From assembly GCA_947500825.1 (NCBI GenBank), contig CANMTR010000005.1:62001-126000 (forward strand): 64,000 nt of DNA, in the 5' to 3' direction. Every line of letters begins with the position of its first letter. Position 1 is the first letter of the stretch. This stretch comes from an uncultured Paracoccaceae bacterium (GTDB taxonomy: Bacteria > Pseudomonadota > Alphaproteobacteria > Rhodobacterales > Rhodobacteraceae). The notes under the pieces are model-generated. The model searched no databases. It saw only the letters and a list, made by a program, of their open reading frames with translations, and had not been told where the DNA came from. This document shows, one piece after another, positions 26,456 through 35,272 of the stretch. The translations under genes and the position numbers were made by a program.

Positions 26456-26458
26456 GGA

Positions 26459-27751
26459 TCAGTTCCGGAACGGGTCGGTGACGAGGATCGTGTCCTCGCG
26501 TTTCGGACTCGTGGACAAGAGCGCGACCGGGCAATCGATAAGTTCCTCCACCCGGCGGACATACTTGATCGCTCCCGCCGGCAGCTCGGCCCAGCTCCGC
26601 GCGCCTTCGGTCGATTCGGACCACCCCTCGATCTCCTCGTAAACGGGGGTGCAGCGAGCCTGCGATTCCGACGCGGTGGGCAGGTAGTCGAGGCGCTCGC
26701 CGTCCAGGTCGTAGCCCACGCAGATCTTCAGCCTGTCGAACCCGTCGAGCACGTCGAGCTTGGTCAGCGCGATGCCGGTCATGCCCGAGATGGCGCAGGC
26801 TTGGCGCACCAGGCAGGCGTCGAACCAGCCGCATCGCCGCTTGCGGCCCGTCGTGGTGCCGAATTCGTGGCCGCGCTCGCCCAGGCGCTGGCCGTCCTCG
26901 TCATGGAGTTCGGTGGGGAAGGGGCCCTCTCCCACGCGCGTGGTGTAGGCCTTGACGATCCCGAGGGTGAAGCCGACGGCGTCGGGCCCGAGGCCGGAGC
27001 CGGTGGCGGCCTGCCCGGCGATCACGTTCGACGAGGTCACGAAGGGATAGGTGCCGAAGTCGATGTCGAGAAGCGCGCCCTGCGCCCCCTCGAACAGGAT
27101 CCGTCGACCGGCGCGCTTGGCCGCGTCGAGCTCGCGCCAGACCGGGCGGGCATAGGGCAGGATCAGGGGCGCGATCTCGCGCAGGTCGGCGATGATCTCC
27201 TCCCCGTCGATCTCCGTCAGGCCCAGCCCGCGGCGCACCGCGTTGTGGTGGACGAGCGCGCGGTCGACGCGCAGGCGCAGCGTCTCGGGGTCCGCGAGGT
27301 CGGCGACACGGATCACCCGGCGCCCCACCTTGTCCTCGTAGGCGGGGCCGATCCCGCGCCCCGTGGTGCCGATCTTGGCGACCGAGTTCTGGCTTTCCCG
27401 CGCCCGGTCGAGCTCGCCGTGGAAGGGCAGGATCAGCGGCGTGTTCTCGGCGATCATCAGGGTCTCGGGCGTGATCTCCACGCCCTGGGCGCGAATCTGC
27501 TCGATCTCCTTGATGAGATGCCACGGGTCGAGCACCACGCCGTTGCCGATCACCGACAGCTTGCCGCGGCGCACCACGCCGGACGGCAGCGCGTGGAGCT
27601 TGTAGGTCGTGCCATCCACCACGAGCGTATGGCCGGCATTGTGCCCACCCTGAAAACGGACGATCACGTCCGCCCGTTCGCTCAACCAGTCGACGATCTT
27701 GCCCTTGCCCTCGTCGCCCCATTGCGCGCCGATCACCGCGACATTGGCCAT
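26459..27751 (-). CDS. purA: Adenylosuccinate synthetase
   Basis: First committed step from IMP to AMP (430 residues, normal length). The GTP-binding loop and catalytic Asp are in [14 protein letters not shown] at 10-23. The catalytic His is in GHNAGHTLV (about 39-47). Further signatures are [34 protein letters not shown] and [11 protein letters not shown]. The start is ATG 27751. A single-domain response regulator lies upstream on the same strand, 76 bases away. Confidence 0.98.
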   Translation of the reverse strand: MANVAVIGAQWGDEGKGKIVDWLSERADVIVRFQGGHNAGHTLVVDGTTYKLHALPSGVVRRGKLSVIGNGVVLDPWHLIKEIEQIRAQGVEITPETLMIAENTPLILPFHGELDRARESQNSVAKIGTTGRGIGPAYEDKVGRRVIRVADLADPETLRLRVDRALVHHNAVRRGLGLTEIDGEEIIADLREIAPLILPYARPVWRELDAAKRAGRRILFEGAQGALLDIDFGTYPFVTSSNVIAGQAATGSGLGPDAVGFTLGIVKAYTTRVGEGPFPTELHDEDGQRLGERGHEFGTTTGRKRRCGWFDACLVRQACAISGMTGIALTKLDVLDGFDRLKICVGYDLDGERLDYLPTASESQARCTPVYEEIEGWSESTEGARSWAELPAGAIKYVRRVEELIDCPVALLSTSPKREDTILVTDPFRN

Positions 27752-27827
27752 TCCTGTCTCCCTCTGAGGACCGGCGCCCTGTGTAACCGCGCCCGGACTG
27801 AGGGAAAAGCGGGAAACGCGGCGCCGC

Positions 27828-28256
27828 TCAGAGGGCCGACAGCAGCTGGGCGAGGTTGGCCTTGGAGACCGGCTTCTCGATCACGGTCGCCCCGCCGATC
27901 CGGCCGGTGATGTGCTCGGCCGAGTGCCCCGTCAGGAACGCGACCGGCACTCCCAGCCCGTCGAGCCGCGCGGCGAGCGCCTCGCTGGTGTCCAGGCCGA
28001 TGTTGTAGTCGAGGATCGCGAGGTCCGGCGTGGCCGGCTCGAGCCCGGCGCGCGCCGCCTCAAGGGTGTGGAACGGCCCGATCACCCGCGCGCCGGTCTC
28101 CTCGATCATCATCGACAGGTCGAGGGCTATGAGCACGTCGTCCTCGACGACCATCACGCGGGCGGCGGACCCGCCCACCGGCGCTCCGCCGTCCACGATG
28201 TCGTCCCCGGGGCCCGGCGGGGCCTCCCTGTCGCCTTCCGGCCCGGCATAGGTCAT
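27828..28256 (-). CDS. Single-domain response regulator
   Basis: A receiver-only protein of 142 residues. [14 protein letters not shown] gives the acidic pocket, [10 protein letters not shown] the phosphorylatable Asp (about residue 83), VAFLTGHS the switch Thr, and VIEKPVS the conserved Lys-Pro. The Pro-Phe (GPFHTLEAA) and F-L-T-G-H segments resemble the alphaproteobacterial receivers that pair with HWE/HisKA2 kinases. There is no output domain, so it probably acts in a phosphorelay. No kinase is adjacent. A 30-residue Gly/Pro-rich leader precedes the domain. Confidence 0.9.
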   Translation of the reverse strand: MTYAGPEGDREAPPGPGDDIVDGGAPVGGSAARVMVVEDDVLIALDLSMMIEETGARVIGPFHTLEAARAGLEPATPDLAILDYNIGLDTSEALAARLDGLGVPVAFLTGHSAEHITGRIGGATVIEKPVSKANLAQLLSAL

Positions 28257-28461
28257 GTCGGGACGTCCCTCCTGCTGCGCACGGCCGGGAAGACGCTCCT
28301 CCCGGCCGGAAAACTCGAAACGGCGGCGCGCGAGCGCCGGCCGGGCATCGATTATGGCCGCCTGCGACGGCAAGGGCAACTGTCGTGCGGTCCAGCGACG
28401 CCGCGACATATACTGAGTCAATGAACAGGCTTTCGGCCTCACCGCGCGGACGGGGTCGGCG

Positions 28462-29619
28462 TCAGCGCAGACGCCCGTCGAGCCGCTCCAGCATGTCGAC
28501 GCAGGCCGCCATCTGCTCGGTCGAGACGAACTCGTCGGGCTTGTGGGCTTGGTCGATGGAGCCGGGGCCGCAGACCACGGCCGAGCAGCCGATGGACTGG
28601 AACAGGCCCGCCTCGGTTCCGAAGGGGACGGTGCCCGCACCGTTGTCGCCGGTGAGCGCCGAGGCGATCTCGCGCGCCTCGTTGTCATCGACGGGTTCGA
28701 GCCCCTCCACGTCGCCCACCGTCACGGTCTCGATCCCCGCCTCGGCGTGGACGGCGCGCATGGCCGGCAGCAGCACGTCGTTGCAGTAGTCGCGCATGGT
28801 GCGCACCGCGTGGTCCTTGTCGGAGGCGTTGATCGGGCGCAGCTCCCAGTCGACATTGGCCAGACGCGCGATCACGTTGCGCGCCACGCCGCCGTCGATG
28901 CGGCCCACCTGCACGGTGGAATGGGGCGGATCGAAGCGGCTGGAGGCGGGCGCGCGGCCCTTCAGGTCCTCGCGCAGCTCCAGGAGCCGCATCATGAAGC
29001 GGGCGGCGTATTCGGTGGCCGAGACGCCGCGCTCGGGCGCCGATCCGTGCCCCTCGATCCCGTGGAAGGTGGTGGTGTACTCGCAGCAGCCCTTGTGGCC
29101 CTCGACGATGCGCATCATCGTCGGCTCGCCGATGATCGCCGCGGCCGGGCGCAGGCCGTCGGACTTGAGGATCTCCACCAGGTCCTGGGCGCCCAGGCAG
29201 CCCACCTCCTCGTCGTGGGTGAAGGCGAAATGCAGGGGCCGCGACAGGCGCCCCTCGGCATAAAGGGGCGCACAGGCCAGCGCGCAGGCGATGAAGCCCT
29301 TCATGTCGCACGCGCCCCGGGCATAGAGCAGCCCGTCCTCCTCGCGCAGGGCAAAGGGGTCCGAGGCCCAGTCGGCGGGGTCGGCGGGGACCACGTCGGT
29401 GTGCCCCGACAGGACGATCCCGCCGTCCCCCTCGGGCCCGATCGTGGCGAAGAGGTTGGCCTTGGCGCCGCCTTCCGCCTCCATCACCCGCACCCGCGCG
29501 CCCAGATCCTCCAGCCGGGTGGCGGCGTAGGCGATGAGGTCGCGGTTGGGATCGGACGACACGGTGGGAAAGGCCACCAGGTCGCGCAGGATCGAGACGG
29601 CGTCGTCGGTTCGGCTCAT
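28462..29619 (-). CDS. M20 deacetylase of the ectoine cluster (acetylornithine deacetylase family)
   Basis: A zinc deacetylase of the ArgE/DapE family (385 residues). Metal and catalytic residues: His73 and Asp75 in SGHTDVVPAD, Asp105 in GACDMKGF, and Glu137/Glu138 in THDEEVGC. It ends with the late metal His region in QAHKPDEFVS. By sequence it resembles acetylornithine deacetylase. By place, ATGA-overlapped to the ectoine hydrolase gene doeA, it is most likely the N-acetyl-2,4-diaminobutyrate deacetylase (DoeB function), removing acetate from the product of DoeA. Classical DoeB belongs to the AstE/AspA family, so this would be a non-homologous replacement (known to me as a DoeB2-like type). 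Substrate is inference. Confidence 0.85.
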   Translation of the reverse strand: MSRTDDAVSILRDLVAFPTVSSDPNRDLIAYAATRLEDLGARVRVMEAEGGAKANLFATIGPEGDGGIVLSGHTDVVPADPADWASDPFALREEDGLLYARGACDMKGFIACALACAPLYAEGRLSRPLHFAFTHDEEVGCLGAQDLVEILKSDGLRPAAAIIGEPTMMRIVEGHKGCCEYTTTFHGIEGHGSAPERGVSATEYAARFMMRLLELREDLKGRAPASSRFDPPHSTVQVGRIDGGVARNVIARLANVDWELRPINASDKDHAVRTMRDYCNDVLLPAMRAVHAEAGIETVTVGDVEGLEPVDDNEAREIASALTGDNGAGTVPFGTEAGLFQSIGCSAVVCGPGSIDQAHKPDEFVSTEQMAACVDMLERLDGRLR

Positions 29620-30791
29620 GGCTTGACCACCAGTTCGCGGGGATAGTCGCACAGGCATTCGGCCGGGCCGTTCTCGCGGATCACGATGCTCTCGGTGATC
29701 TCGAGGCCCCAATCCTCCATCCAGAGCGCGGGCATGAAGTGGAACGTCATGCCGGGTTTCAGCTCGGTGCGGTCGCGCTCGCGGATCGACACGGTGTGCT
29801 CGCCCCAGTCGGGGGGGTAGGACAGGCCCACGGCATAGCCCACGCGCCCGTCGCGCTCGATCCCGTTTTGGCGCAGCACGCCCTTCAGCGCGCGGGAGAT
29901 GTCGCCCGCGACGTTGCCGGGCCGTGCGGCGTCGAGGCCGGCCTCGATCCCCTCCACCAGCGCCTTCTCGGTGTCGAGCACCTCCTGGGAGGGCTGGCCG
30001 AGATAGACCGTGCGGCAGAACGGCGCGTGGTAGCGGCGGTGGCAGCCCGCCAGCTCGAAGAACGTGGCCTCGCCCTTCCGGAGCGGACGGCCGTCCCAGG
30101 TCAGGTGCGCGGCAGAGGCATCGGGGCCCGAGGGCAGGAGCGGCACGATCGCGGGATAGTCGCCCCAGGCGTCCTCCGTCCCCTCGATGGCGTCGTGGTA
30201 GATCTGGGCCACGAGCTTGTTCTTGGCCATGCCCGGCTCGATCCGCTCCATGATCCCGCGGATCATCTTGGACGAGATCGCGCCGGCCTTGAACATCACG
30301 TCGAGCTCCTCGTCGGACTTGACGAGGCGCTGCCAGTTCACCGTGTTGGTCGCGTCGAGGAAGGTGGCGTCGGGCATCTCCTCGTGCAGGACCTCCATCG
30401 CCTTGGCGGTGAAGTAGTAGTTCTCCTTCTCGACGCCGATGCGGGCGGTCTCGAGGCCGAACTCCTTCATCATGTCGGCCAGGGTCTGCATCGGGTGCAG
30501 GTCGTCGGCCTGGATGTAGTCGTCGGTATAGTCGCGGATGCTCTCGCGCTCCATCCAGACGGTGCGGCGCGCGCCGAAGGCATCCATCCGGCGGCCCCAC
30601 CAGATCGGATCGCGGTCGGGCAGGATCAGCACGCCCTGGTGGACGTAGAAGGACCAGCCGTCATAGCCCGTCAGCCAGTTCATGTTCGACGGGTTGGTGG
30701 CGAACAGCGCTTCGAGCCCCTCGTCCTCCATCGCCTTGCGGGTGAGGGCGAGACGACGGACGAATTCGGCGTCGGAGAAGCTCTGGGCCAT
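29616..30791 (-). CDS. doeA: Ectoine hydrolase (DoeA/EutD)
   Basis: An M24 (creatinase/aminopeptidase fold) enzyme of 391 residues that opens the ectoine ring to N-acetyl-2,4-diaminobutyrate. Signatures of this branch: LTGYDGWSFYVHQ near 41-53, WWGRRMDAFGA, the FFELAGCHRRYHAPFCRTVY segment, GLSYPPDWGEHTVSIR and FHFMPALWMEDWGLEITES near the end. These identify it as the EutD/DoeA type rather than a prolidase or the DMSP lyase DddP. It is divergent from the AsnC-type regulator doeX with 185 bases between, and overlaps the downstream deacetylase by ATGA. Confidence 0.93.
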   Translation of the reverse strand: MAQSFSDAEFVRRLALTRKAMEDEGLEALFATNPSNMNWLTGYDGWSFYVHQGVLILPDRDPIWWGRRMDAFGARRTVWMERESIRDYTDDYIQADDLHPMQTLADMMKEFGLETARIGVEKENYYFTAKAMEVLHEEMPDATFLDATNTVNWQRLVKSDEELDVMFKAGAISSKMIRGIMERIEPGMAKNKLVAQIYHDAIEGTEDAWGDYPAIVPLLPSGPDASAAHLTWDGRPLRKGEATFFELAGCHRRYHAPFCRTVYLGQPSQEVLDTEKALVEGIEAGLDAARPGNVAGDISRALKGVLRQNGIERDGRVGYAVGLSYPPDWGEHTVSIRERDRTELKPGMTFHFMPALWMEDWGLEITESIVIRENGPAECLCDYPRELVVKP

Positions 30792-30843
30792 GCGGTTCCT
30801 CTTGGTTGTCTGGCCGAGGGAATGGCCAAATCGTGCGGCGGGT

Positions 30844-30880
30844 CAAGAGGTGGACCGCGCCTCGGGGCCGTCCAGTCTTG
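30844..30880. promoter_or_regulatory. Dyad in the doeA-doeX divergent promoter region
   Basis: CAAGAGGTGGAC (30844-30855) faces GTCCAGTCTTG (30870-30880). The two arms match as CAAGA and TGGAC blocks in inverted order, with one or two unpaired bases, around a 14-base centre. It sits between the two divergent genes, where an Lrp/AsnC-type regulator would be expected to bind. A shorter inverted pair TGGCC/GGCCA lies at 30811-30828, nearer doeA. Confidence 0.45.
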
Positions 30881-30941
30881 GATCGTGGCGCGGGCGGGCG
30901 TATGGCTCGGCCCGACGCCGCAGCCACGGAAGGACAACGCG

Positions 30942-30980
30942 ATGATCATCCGTGCCGAGATCCCCGGGGCGAGCCTGTGA
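30942..30980 (+). CDS. Candidate 12-residue leader peptide before doeX
   Basis: ATG 30942 has a good ribosome site (GGAAGGA about 7 bases upstream) and reads MIIRAEIPGASL, then TGA at 30978-30980. That stop overlaps the GTG start of the regulator (GTGA). The regulator itself has no better ribosome site of its own, so translation could be coupled through this short frame. It may also be accidental; no family is known. Confidence 0.35.
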   Translation: MIIRAEIPGASL

Positions 30981-31462
30981 TCGCGCTCGACGCCCGGGAC
31001 ATCGCGATCCTGCGTGCCCTGTCGGAAGACGGGCGGATCTCCAAGACCGCCCTGGCCGAACGGGTCGGGCTGTCGCCCACGCCCTGCTGGAACCGGCTCA
31101 AGCGGCTCGAGGATGCCGGCCTGATCGAGAGCTACCACGCGCGGGTGGACCTCAAGCGGATCGCGCCGCACGTCACCCTCTTCCTGGCCGCCGAGCTGCG
31201 CGAGCATACCGCCGAGCGGATGCGCGCCTTCGAGCGGGCGGTGGCGGATTACGAGGAGGTCGTGCAGTGCTGGGCGCTGGGCGGCGGCTTCGACTACCTG
31301 CTCCAGATCGTGACCCGCGACATCGACGCCTACCAGAGGTTGGTGGACGACATGCTGGATTCCCGCATGGGGCTGGCGCGCTACTACACCTACATCGTGA
31401 CCAAGGCGGTGAAGGGTCCCTCCGCACCGCCATTCGAGCTGCTGACCGGCGGGGAGGGATAG
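30977..31462 (+). CDS. Lrp/AsnC family regulator of ectoine catabolism (DoeX type)
   Basis: A 161-residue regulator with an N-terminal winged HTH (ILRALSEDGRISKTALAERV, then GLSPTPCWNRLKRLEDAG to about residue 48) and a C-terminal RAM/AsnC ligand domain (CWALGGGFDYLLQI...YYTYIVTKAVKG). The GTG start gives VIALDARDIAIL, the usual beginning of the family. It is divergent from doeA-doeB and upstream of doeC-doeD on its own strand. In known clusters this regulator (DoeX/AsnR) responds to ectoine-derived intermediates such as diaminobutyrate; here that is inferred from context. Confidence 0.9.
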   Translation: MIALDARDIAILRALSEDGRISKTALAERVGLSPTPCWNRLKRLEDAGLIESYHARVDLKRIAPHVTLFLAAELREHTAERMRAFERAVADYEEVVQCWALGGGFDYLLQIVTRDIDAYQRLVDDMLDSRMGLARYYTYIVTKAVKGPSAPPFELLTGGEG

Positions 31463-31586
31463 AGAGGATTCCTCTCCGCGGGCCGCTCGGGAAAGAGGGT
31501 TCGTGTCGCGCGGGGCCTCATAAGGGTCTCGGCCTCTCGCAGACCGGCCGCAAAGTGAGGCCAACCAGATACCGGAGGTTTGCCCA

Positions 31587-33065
31587 ATGACGACCGAGAC
31601 CGAACTCTCGGCCCGCCACGCGATCGAGGACAAGCGCCTCGTGCGCGCCTTCTCCTACATCGGCGGCAAGTGGACCGGCGCCACGAGCGGCGAGACCTTC
31701 GCCGTGACCGACCCCGCCACGGGCGACCGACTGGGCGACGTGGCGAGCCTTTCGGCGGACGACAGCGCCGCGGCGGTGGACGCCGCCCACGCCGCGTTCC
31801 CGGGCTGGTCCTACCGCCTGCCGCAGGAGCGATCGGCGATCCTGCGCGCGTGGTTCGACCTGATGATCGCCCACAAGGAGGACCTGGCGCGGATCATGGT
31901 CCTGGAGCAGGGCAAGCCCGTCTCCGAGGCCAGGGGCGAGATCGACTACGCCGCGTCCTTCGTCGAGTACTACGCCGAGGAGGCCAAGCGGCCCAATGTC
32001 GAGGGCGTGACCTCGCACATGCACGACGCCGAGGTCGAGCTGTGGCTCGAGCCCATGGGCGTCGCCGCCCTGATCACGCCGTGGAACTTCCCCGCCGCGA
32101 TGCTGACGCGCAAGGCCGCCGCCGCCATCGCCGCCGGCTGCACCGTGGTCGCCCACCCCTCGGCCGAGACGCCGTTCTCCGCGCTCGCGCTGGCCGAACT
32201 GGCCGAGCGCGCGGGTATTCCGGCGGGCGTGTTCAACGTGGTCACGGGCCACGCGCCGACGGTGGTGCCGCCCTGGACCGCCGACACGCGGGTGCGTGCC
32301 CTGAGCTTCACCGGCTCGACCGAGGTGGGCCGGATCCTCTACCGCGACAGCGCCGCGACGGTGAAGAAGCTGGTCATGGAGCTGGGCGGCCACGCGCCGG
32401 TGATCGTGTTCCCCAACTGCGACCTGGACGAGGCCGTGGAGGAGACGATCAAGGCCAAGTTCGCCACCTCCGGGCAGGATTGCCTGGGCGCCAACCGCAT
32501 CTACGTGCACCGCGAGGTCTACGACGCGTTCTGCGAGAAGTTCGTGGCCGCGACGAAGGCGTTGAAGGTCGGCGTCGGGATGGACGATCCCGATATCGGC
32601 CCGCTGATGAACGAGAAGGCCGTCGCCAAGCAGGAGCAACACGTGGCCGACGCCCTGGCCAAGGGCGCGCGCCTGGCCTGCGGCGGCGAGCGGCTGGACC
32701 TCGGCCGGCTGTTCTACGCCCCCACGGTGCTGATCGACGTGCCCGACGAGGCGGCGATCATGTCGGAGGAGACGTTCGGCCCCGTCGCGCCGATCACCCC
32801 CTTCGACGACGAGCAGGAGGTGATCGCGCGCGCCAACGCGACCGAGTTCGGGCTGGTGGCCTACCTCCATTCGCTCGACCCGCGCCGCATCTACCGCGTC
32901 AGCCGTGCGCTGCAATTCGGCATGGTTGCGGTGAACCGCACCAAGGTCACCGGCCCGCCGATCCCCTTCGGCGGCGTCAAGCAGTCGGGGCTGGGGCGCG
33001 AGGGCGCCCGGCTCGGGATGCAGGAATTCATGGAAATCAAGTATGTCTGCCGGGACTGGGCCTGA
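31587..33065 (+). CDS. doeC: Aldehyde dehydrogenase of the ectoine cluster (DoeC)
   Basis: An NAD(P)-dependent aldehyde dehydrogenase (492 residues) of the succinate-semialdehyde type, here expected to oxidise aspartate semialdehyde to aspartate, the last step of ectoine breakdown. Active residues: Glu265 in VMELGGHAP and Cys299 in GQDCLGANR, with TPWNFPAAM near 165-173 and FTGSTEVG as the cofactor loop. At residue 190 the usual Lys of KPA/KPS is His (VVAHPSAETP). GGAGG precedes the start. It lies 21 bases before doeD. A plain GabD role is the alternative. Confidence 0.9.
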   Translation: MTTETELSARHAIEDKRLVRAFSYIGGKWTGATSGETFAVTDPATGDRLGDVASLSADDSAAAVDAAHAAFPGWSYRLPQERSAILRAWFDLMIAHKEDLARIMVLEQGKPVSEARGEIDYAASFVEYYAEEAKRPNVEGVTSHMHDAEVELWLEPMGVAALITPWNFPAAMLTRKAAAAIAAGCTVVAHPSAETPFSALALAELAERAGIPAGVFNVVTGHAPTVVPPWTADTRVRALSFTGSTEVGRILYRDSAATVKKLVMELGGHAPVIVFPNCDLDEAVEETIKAKFATSGQDCLGANRIYVHREVYDAFCEKFVAATKALKVGVGMDDPDIGPLMNEKAVAKQEQHVADALAKGARLACGGERLDLGRLFYAPTVLIDVPDEAAIMSEETFGPVAPITPFDDEQEVIARANATEFGLVAYLHSLDPRRIYRVSRALQFGMVAVNRTKVTGPPIPFGGVKQSGLGREGARLGMQEFMEIKYVCRDWA

Positions 33066-33086
33066 GCGGGCGAAAGGAATGACGTC

Positions 33087-34466
33087 ATGAACGAACTTCT
33101 GAGGAACGACACTCTCGACCAGTGGGACCGGGAGACGTTCCTGCATCCCTCCACCCACCTCGCGCAGCATGCGCGGGGGGAATCGACGGCGCGCATCATC
33201 CGCACGGCCGAGGGCGTCCACATCGAGGACCGCGAGGGGCAGCGCTGGCTCGACGGCTTCGCCGGGCTCTACTGCGTGAACGTGGGCTACGGCCGGCGCG
33301 AGATCTCCGACGCGATCGCCAAGCAGGCCCAGGAACTGGCCTATTACCACGCCTATGTGGGCCACGGCACCGAGGCCTCCATCACCCTGTCGAAGATGAT
33401 CCTCGACCGGGCGCCGTCGCACATGTCGAAGGTCTATTTCGGCCTCGGCGGATCGGACGCGAACGAGACCAACATCAAGCTGGTCTGGTACTACAACAAC
33501 GTCCGCGGGCTGCCGCAGAAGAAGAAGATCATCTCGCGCTGGCGCGGCTACCACGGCTCGGGGATCATGACCGGCTCGCTGACCGGCCTGCCGCTCTTCC
33601 ACGAGAAGTTCGACCTGCCGATGGCGCCGGTGATGCACACCACCGCGCCCTACTACTATCGCCGGGAGAACCCGGATCAGAGCGAGGCCGAGTTCGTCGC
33701 GCAATGCGCCCGCGACCTCGAGGAGATGATCGAGCGCGAGGGCGCCGACACCATCGCCGCGTTCTGGGCCGAGCCGATGCTGGGCACGGGGGGCATCGTG
33801 CCGCCACCCGCGGGCTACTGGGAGGCGATCCAGCCGATCCTGGAGAAGAACGACATCCTGCTCGTGGCCGACGAGGTCGTGACGGGCTTCGGGCGCCTGG
33901 GCACCATGTTCGGCTCCGAGCATTACGGGATGAAGCCCGACCTCATCACCATCGCCAAGGGCCTGACCTCGGCCTATGCGCCGCTGTCTGGGTCCATCGT
34001 GTCGGAGAAGATGTGGAAGGTGCTCGAGCAGGGCACCGACGAGTTCGGGCCGCTGGGCCATGGCTGGACCTACTCGGCGCACCCGATCGGGGCGGCGGCG
34101 GGCGTCGCCAACCTGCAGCTGATCGACGACCTGAAGCTGGTGCAGAACGCCGGCGAGGTGGGCGCCTATCTCAACGAGCGGATGCGCGAGGCGCTGTCCG
34201 ACCACCCCCATGTGGGGGAGGTCCGCGGCGAGGGGATGCTCTGCGCCGTGGAGTTCGTCGAGGACAAGGAGCGGCGTCGCTTCTACGAGCCGTCGCAGAA
34301 GGTGGGCGCGAAGGTGGTGGCGGAGCTTGCCAAGCACCACGTCATCGGCCGCGCCATGCCCGGCGGCGACATCCTGGGCTTCGCGCCGCCCTTCAGCCTG
34401 GTGAACGAGGAGGCCGACCGCATCGTCGACGCGACCGTCAAGGCCGTCTCGGCCGCCGGCCTCTAA
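33087..34466 (+). CDS. doeD: Diaminobutyrate aminotransferase (DoeD), class III
   Basis: A PLP class III aminotransferase (459 residues) that would convert 2,4-diaminobutyrate to aspartate semialdehyde. The PLP lysine is Lys291 in TIAKGLTSAY. GGSDANETNIKLVWYYNN holds the cofactor phosphate loop, WRGYHGSG follows, and ILLVADEVVTGFGRLG carries the Asp that contacts the pyridine nitrogen. It follows doeC by 21 bases. Together doeA-deacetylase-doeD-doeC is a complete route from ectoine to aspartate. Other omega-transaminases share these motifs, so the substrate rests on context. Confidence 0.9.
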   Translation: MNELLRNDTLDQWDRETFLHPSTHLAQHARGESTARIIRTAEGVHIEDREGQRWLDGFAGLYCVNVGYGRREISDAIAKQAQELAYYHAYVGHGTEASITLSKMILDRAPSHMSKVYFGLGGSDANETNIKLVWYYNNVRGLPQKKKIISRWRGYHGSGIMTGSLTGLPLFHEKFDLPMAPVMHTTAPYYYRRENPDQSEAEFVAQCARDLEEMIEREGADTIAAFWAEPMLGTGGIVPPPAGYWEAIQPILEKNDILLVADEVVTGFGRLGTMFGSEHYGMKPDLITIAKGLTSAYAPLSGSIVSEKMWKVLEQGTDEFGPLGHGWTYSAHPIGAAAGVANLQLIDDLKLVQNAGEVGAYLNERMREALSDHPHVGEVRGEGMLCAVEFVEDKERRRFYEPSQKVGAKVVAELAKHHVIGRAMPGGDILGFAPPFSLVNEEADRIVDATVKAVSAAGL

Positions 34467-34484
34467 GCCCTTGCCGGCCGGGGG

Positions 34485-35090
34485 TTATTCCCCCGGCCGG
34501 GTCATCTGGAACAGGTCCGTCACCGCGGCGAAGTCGCGGTAGCCCAGGCGCGAGACGGGCTGGAACGAGAGCACGTCGAAGCGGCCGTCCCTGAGATGCG
34601 CGTCGTCGATGTGGATGCCCGTGACCTCGCCCAGGACCATCAGGTTCGTCTCGCCCCCGAGCTCCACGATCTGCGTCATGCGGCATTCCAGCGCCGCCGG
34701 AGCGGCGGCCACGCGCGAGCAGGGAATCGTCTCGCAGGGGGCGCGCTCGAGGTTCGCGTGGTCGAACTCGTCGGTCTCGCGGCCGTAGGGGCCGGAGGTG
34801 TCGTTCATCGCCTCGGCCAGCGCGCGGGAGACGATATTGCAGCAAAAGACCCCGGTTTCGCGGATGTTGGCGACGCTGTCCTTGGTGCCGTCGCGGTCGG
34901 GCTTGGCGCTGGTGGAGGAGAAGATCACCTGCGGCGGGGTATAGGCCACCGCGTTGAAGAACGAGTAGGGCGCGAGGTTCTCGCGCCCGTCCGATCCGCG
35001 GGTCGAGATCCAGCCGATGGGGCGGGGGGCCACGATGGCTGCGAAGGGATTGTGGGGCAGGCCGTGGCCGTCCTCGGGGCGGTAGAACAT
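34485..35090 (-). CDS. Flavin reductase-like FMN-binding protein
   Basis: A 201-residue FMN-binding split-barrel protein. The family segments are IVAPRPIGWISTRGSDG near 19-35, NLAPYSFFNAVAYTPPQVIF near 39-58, and GVFCCNIVSRALAEAMN. ATG 35090 (MFYRPEDGHGLPHNPF) is the normal start; the open frame above it is Arg/Gly-rich and non-homologous. Proteins of this kind bind flavin and reduce it or other acceptors; no partner monooxygenase is adjacent. It is convergent with doeD, 18 bases apart. Confidence 0.92.
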   Translation of the reverse strand: MFYRPEDGHGLPHNPFAAIVAPRPIGWISTRGSDGRENLAPYSFFNAVAYTPPQVIFSSTSAKPDRDGTKDSVANIRETGVFCCNIVSRALAEAMNDTSGPYGRETDEFDHANLERAPCETIPCSRVAAAPAALECRMTQIVELGGETNLMVLGEVTGIHIDDAHLRDGRFDVLSFQPVSRLGYRDFAAVTDLFQMTRPGE

Positions 35091-35272
35091 CGGGCACGCT
35101 CCTCGTGCAGGGTGGAAATCGCGCCGGGCGGCCGTCGGGCGGCCGCCGGCTTCGGGCCTGTCCTTCGCCCGTCCCGCGCCGGCCCTGGGCCGGGCGCCCG
35201 CCGGACACGCGTCGGACATTTGCCGGGCACCTAGGGCCGTGCTAGGGCGCGCGCCAGTCGAAGGGGGCGGGG

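Noticed and set aside
29616-30791. DMSP lyase DddP as the identity of the M24 protein
   Set aside because: DddP and this protein share the M24 fold, but the sequence landmarks (LTGYDGWSFYVHQ, PPDWGEHTVSIR) and the doe neighbours fit ectoine hydrolase.
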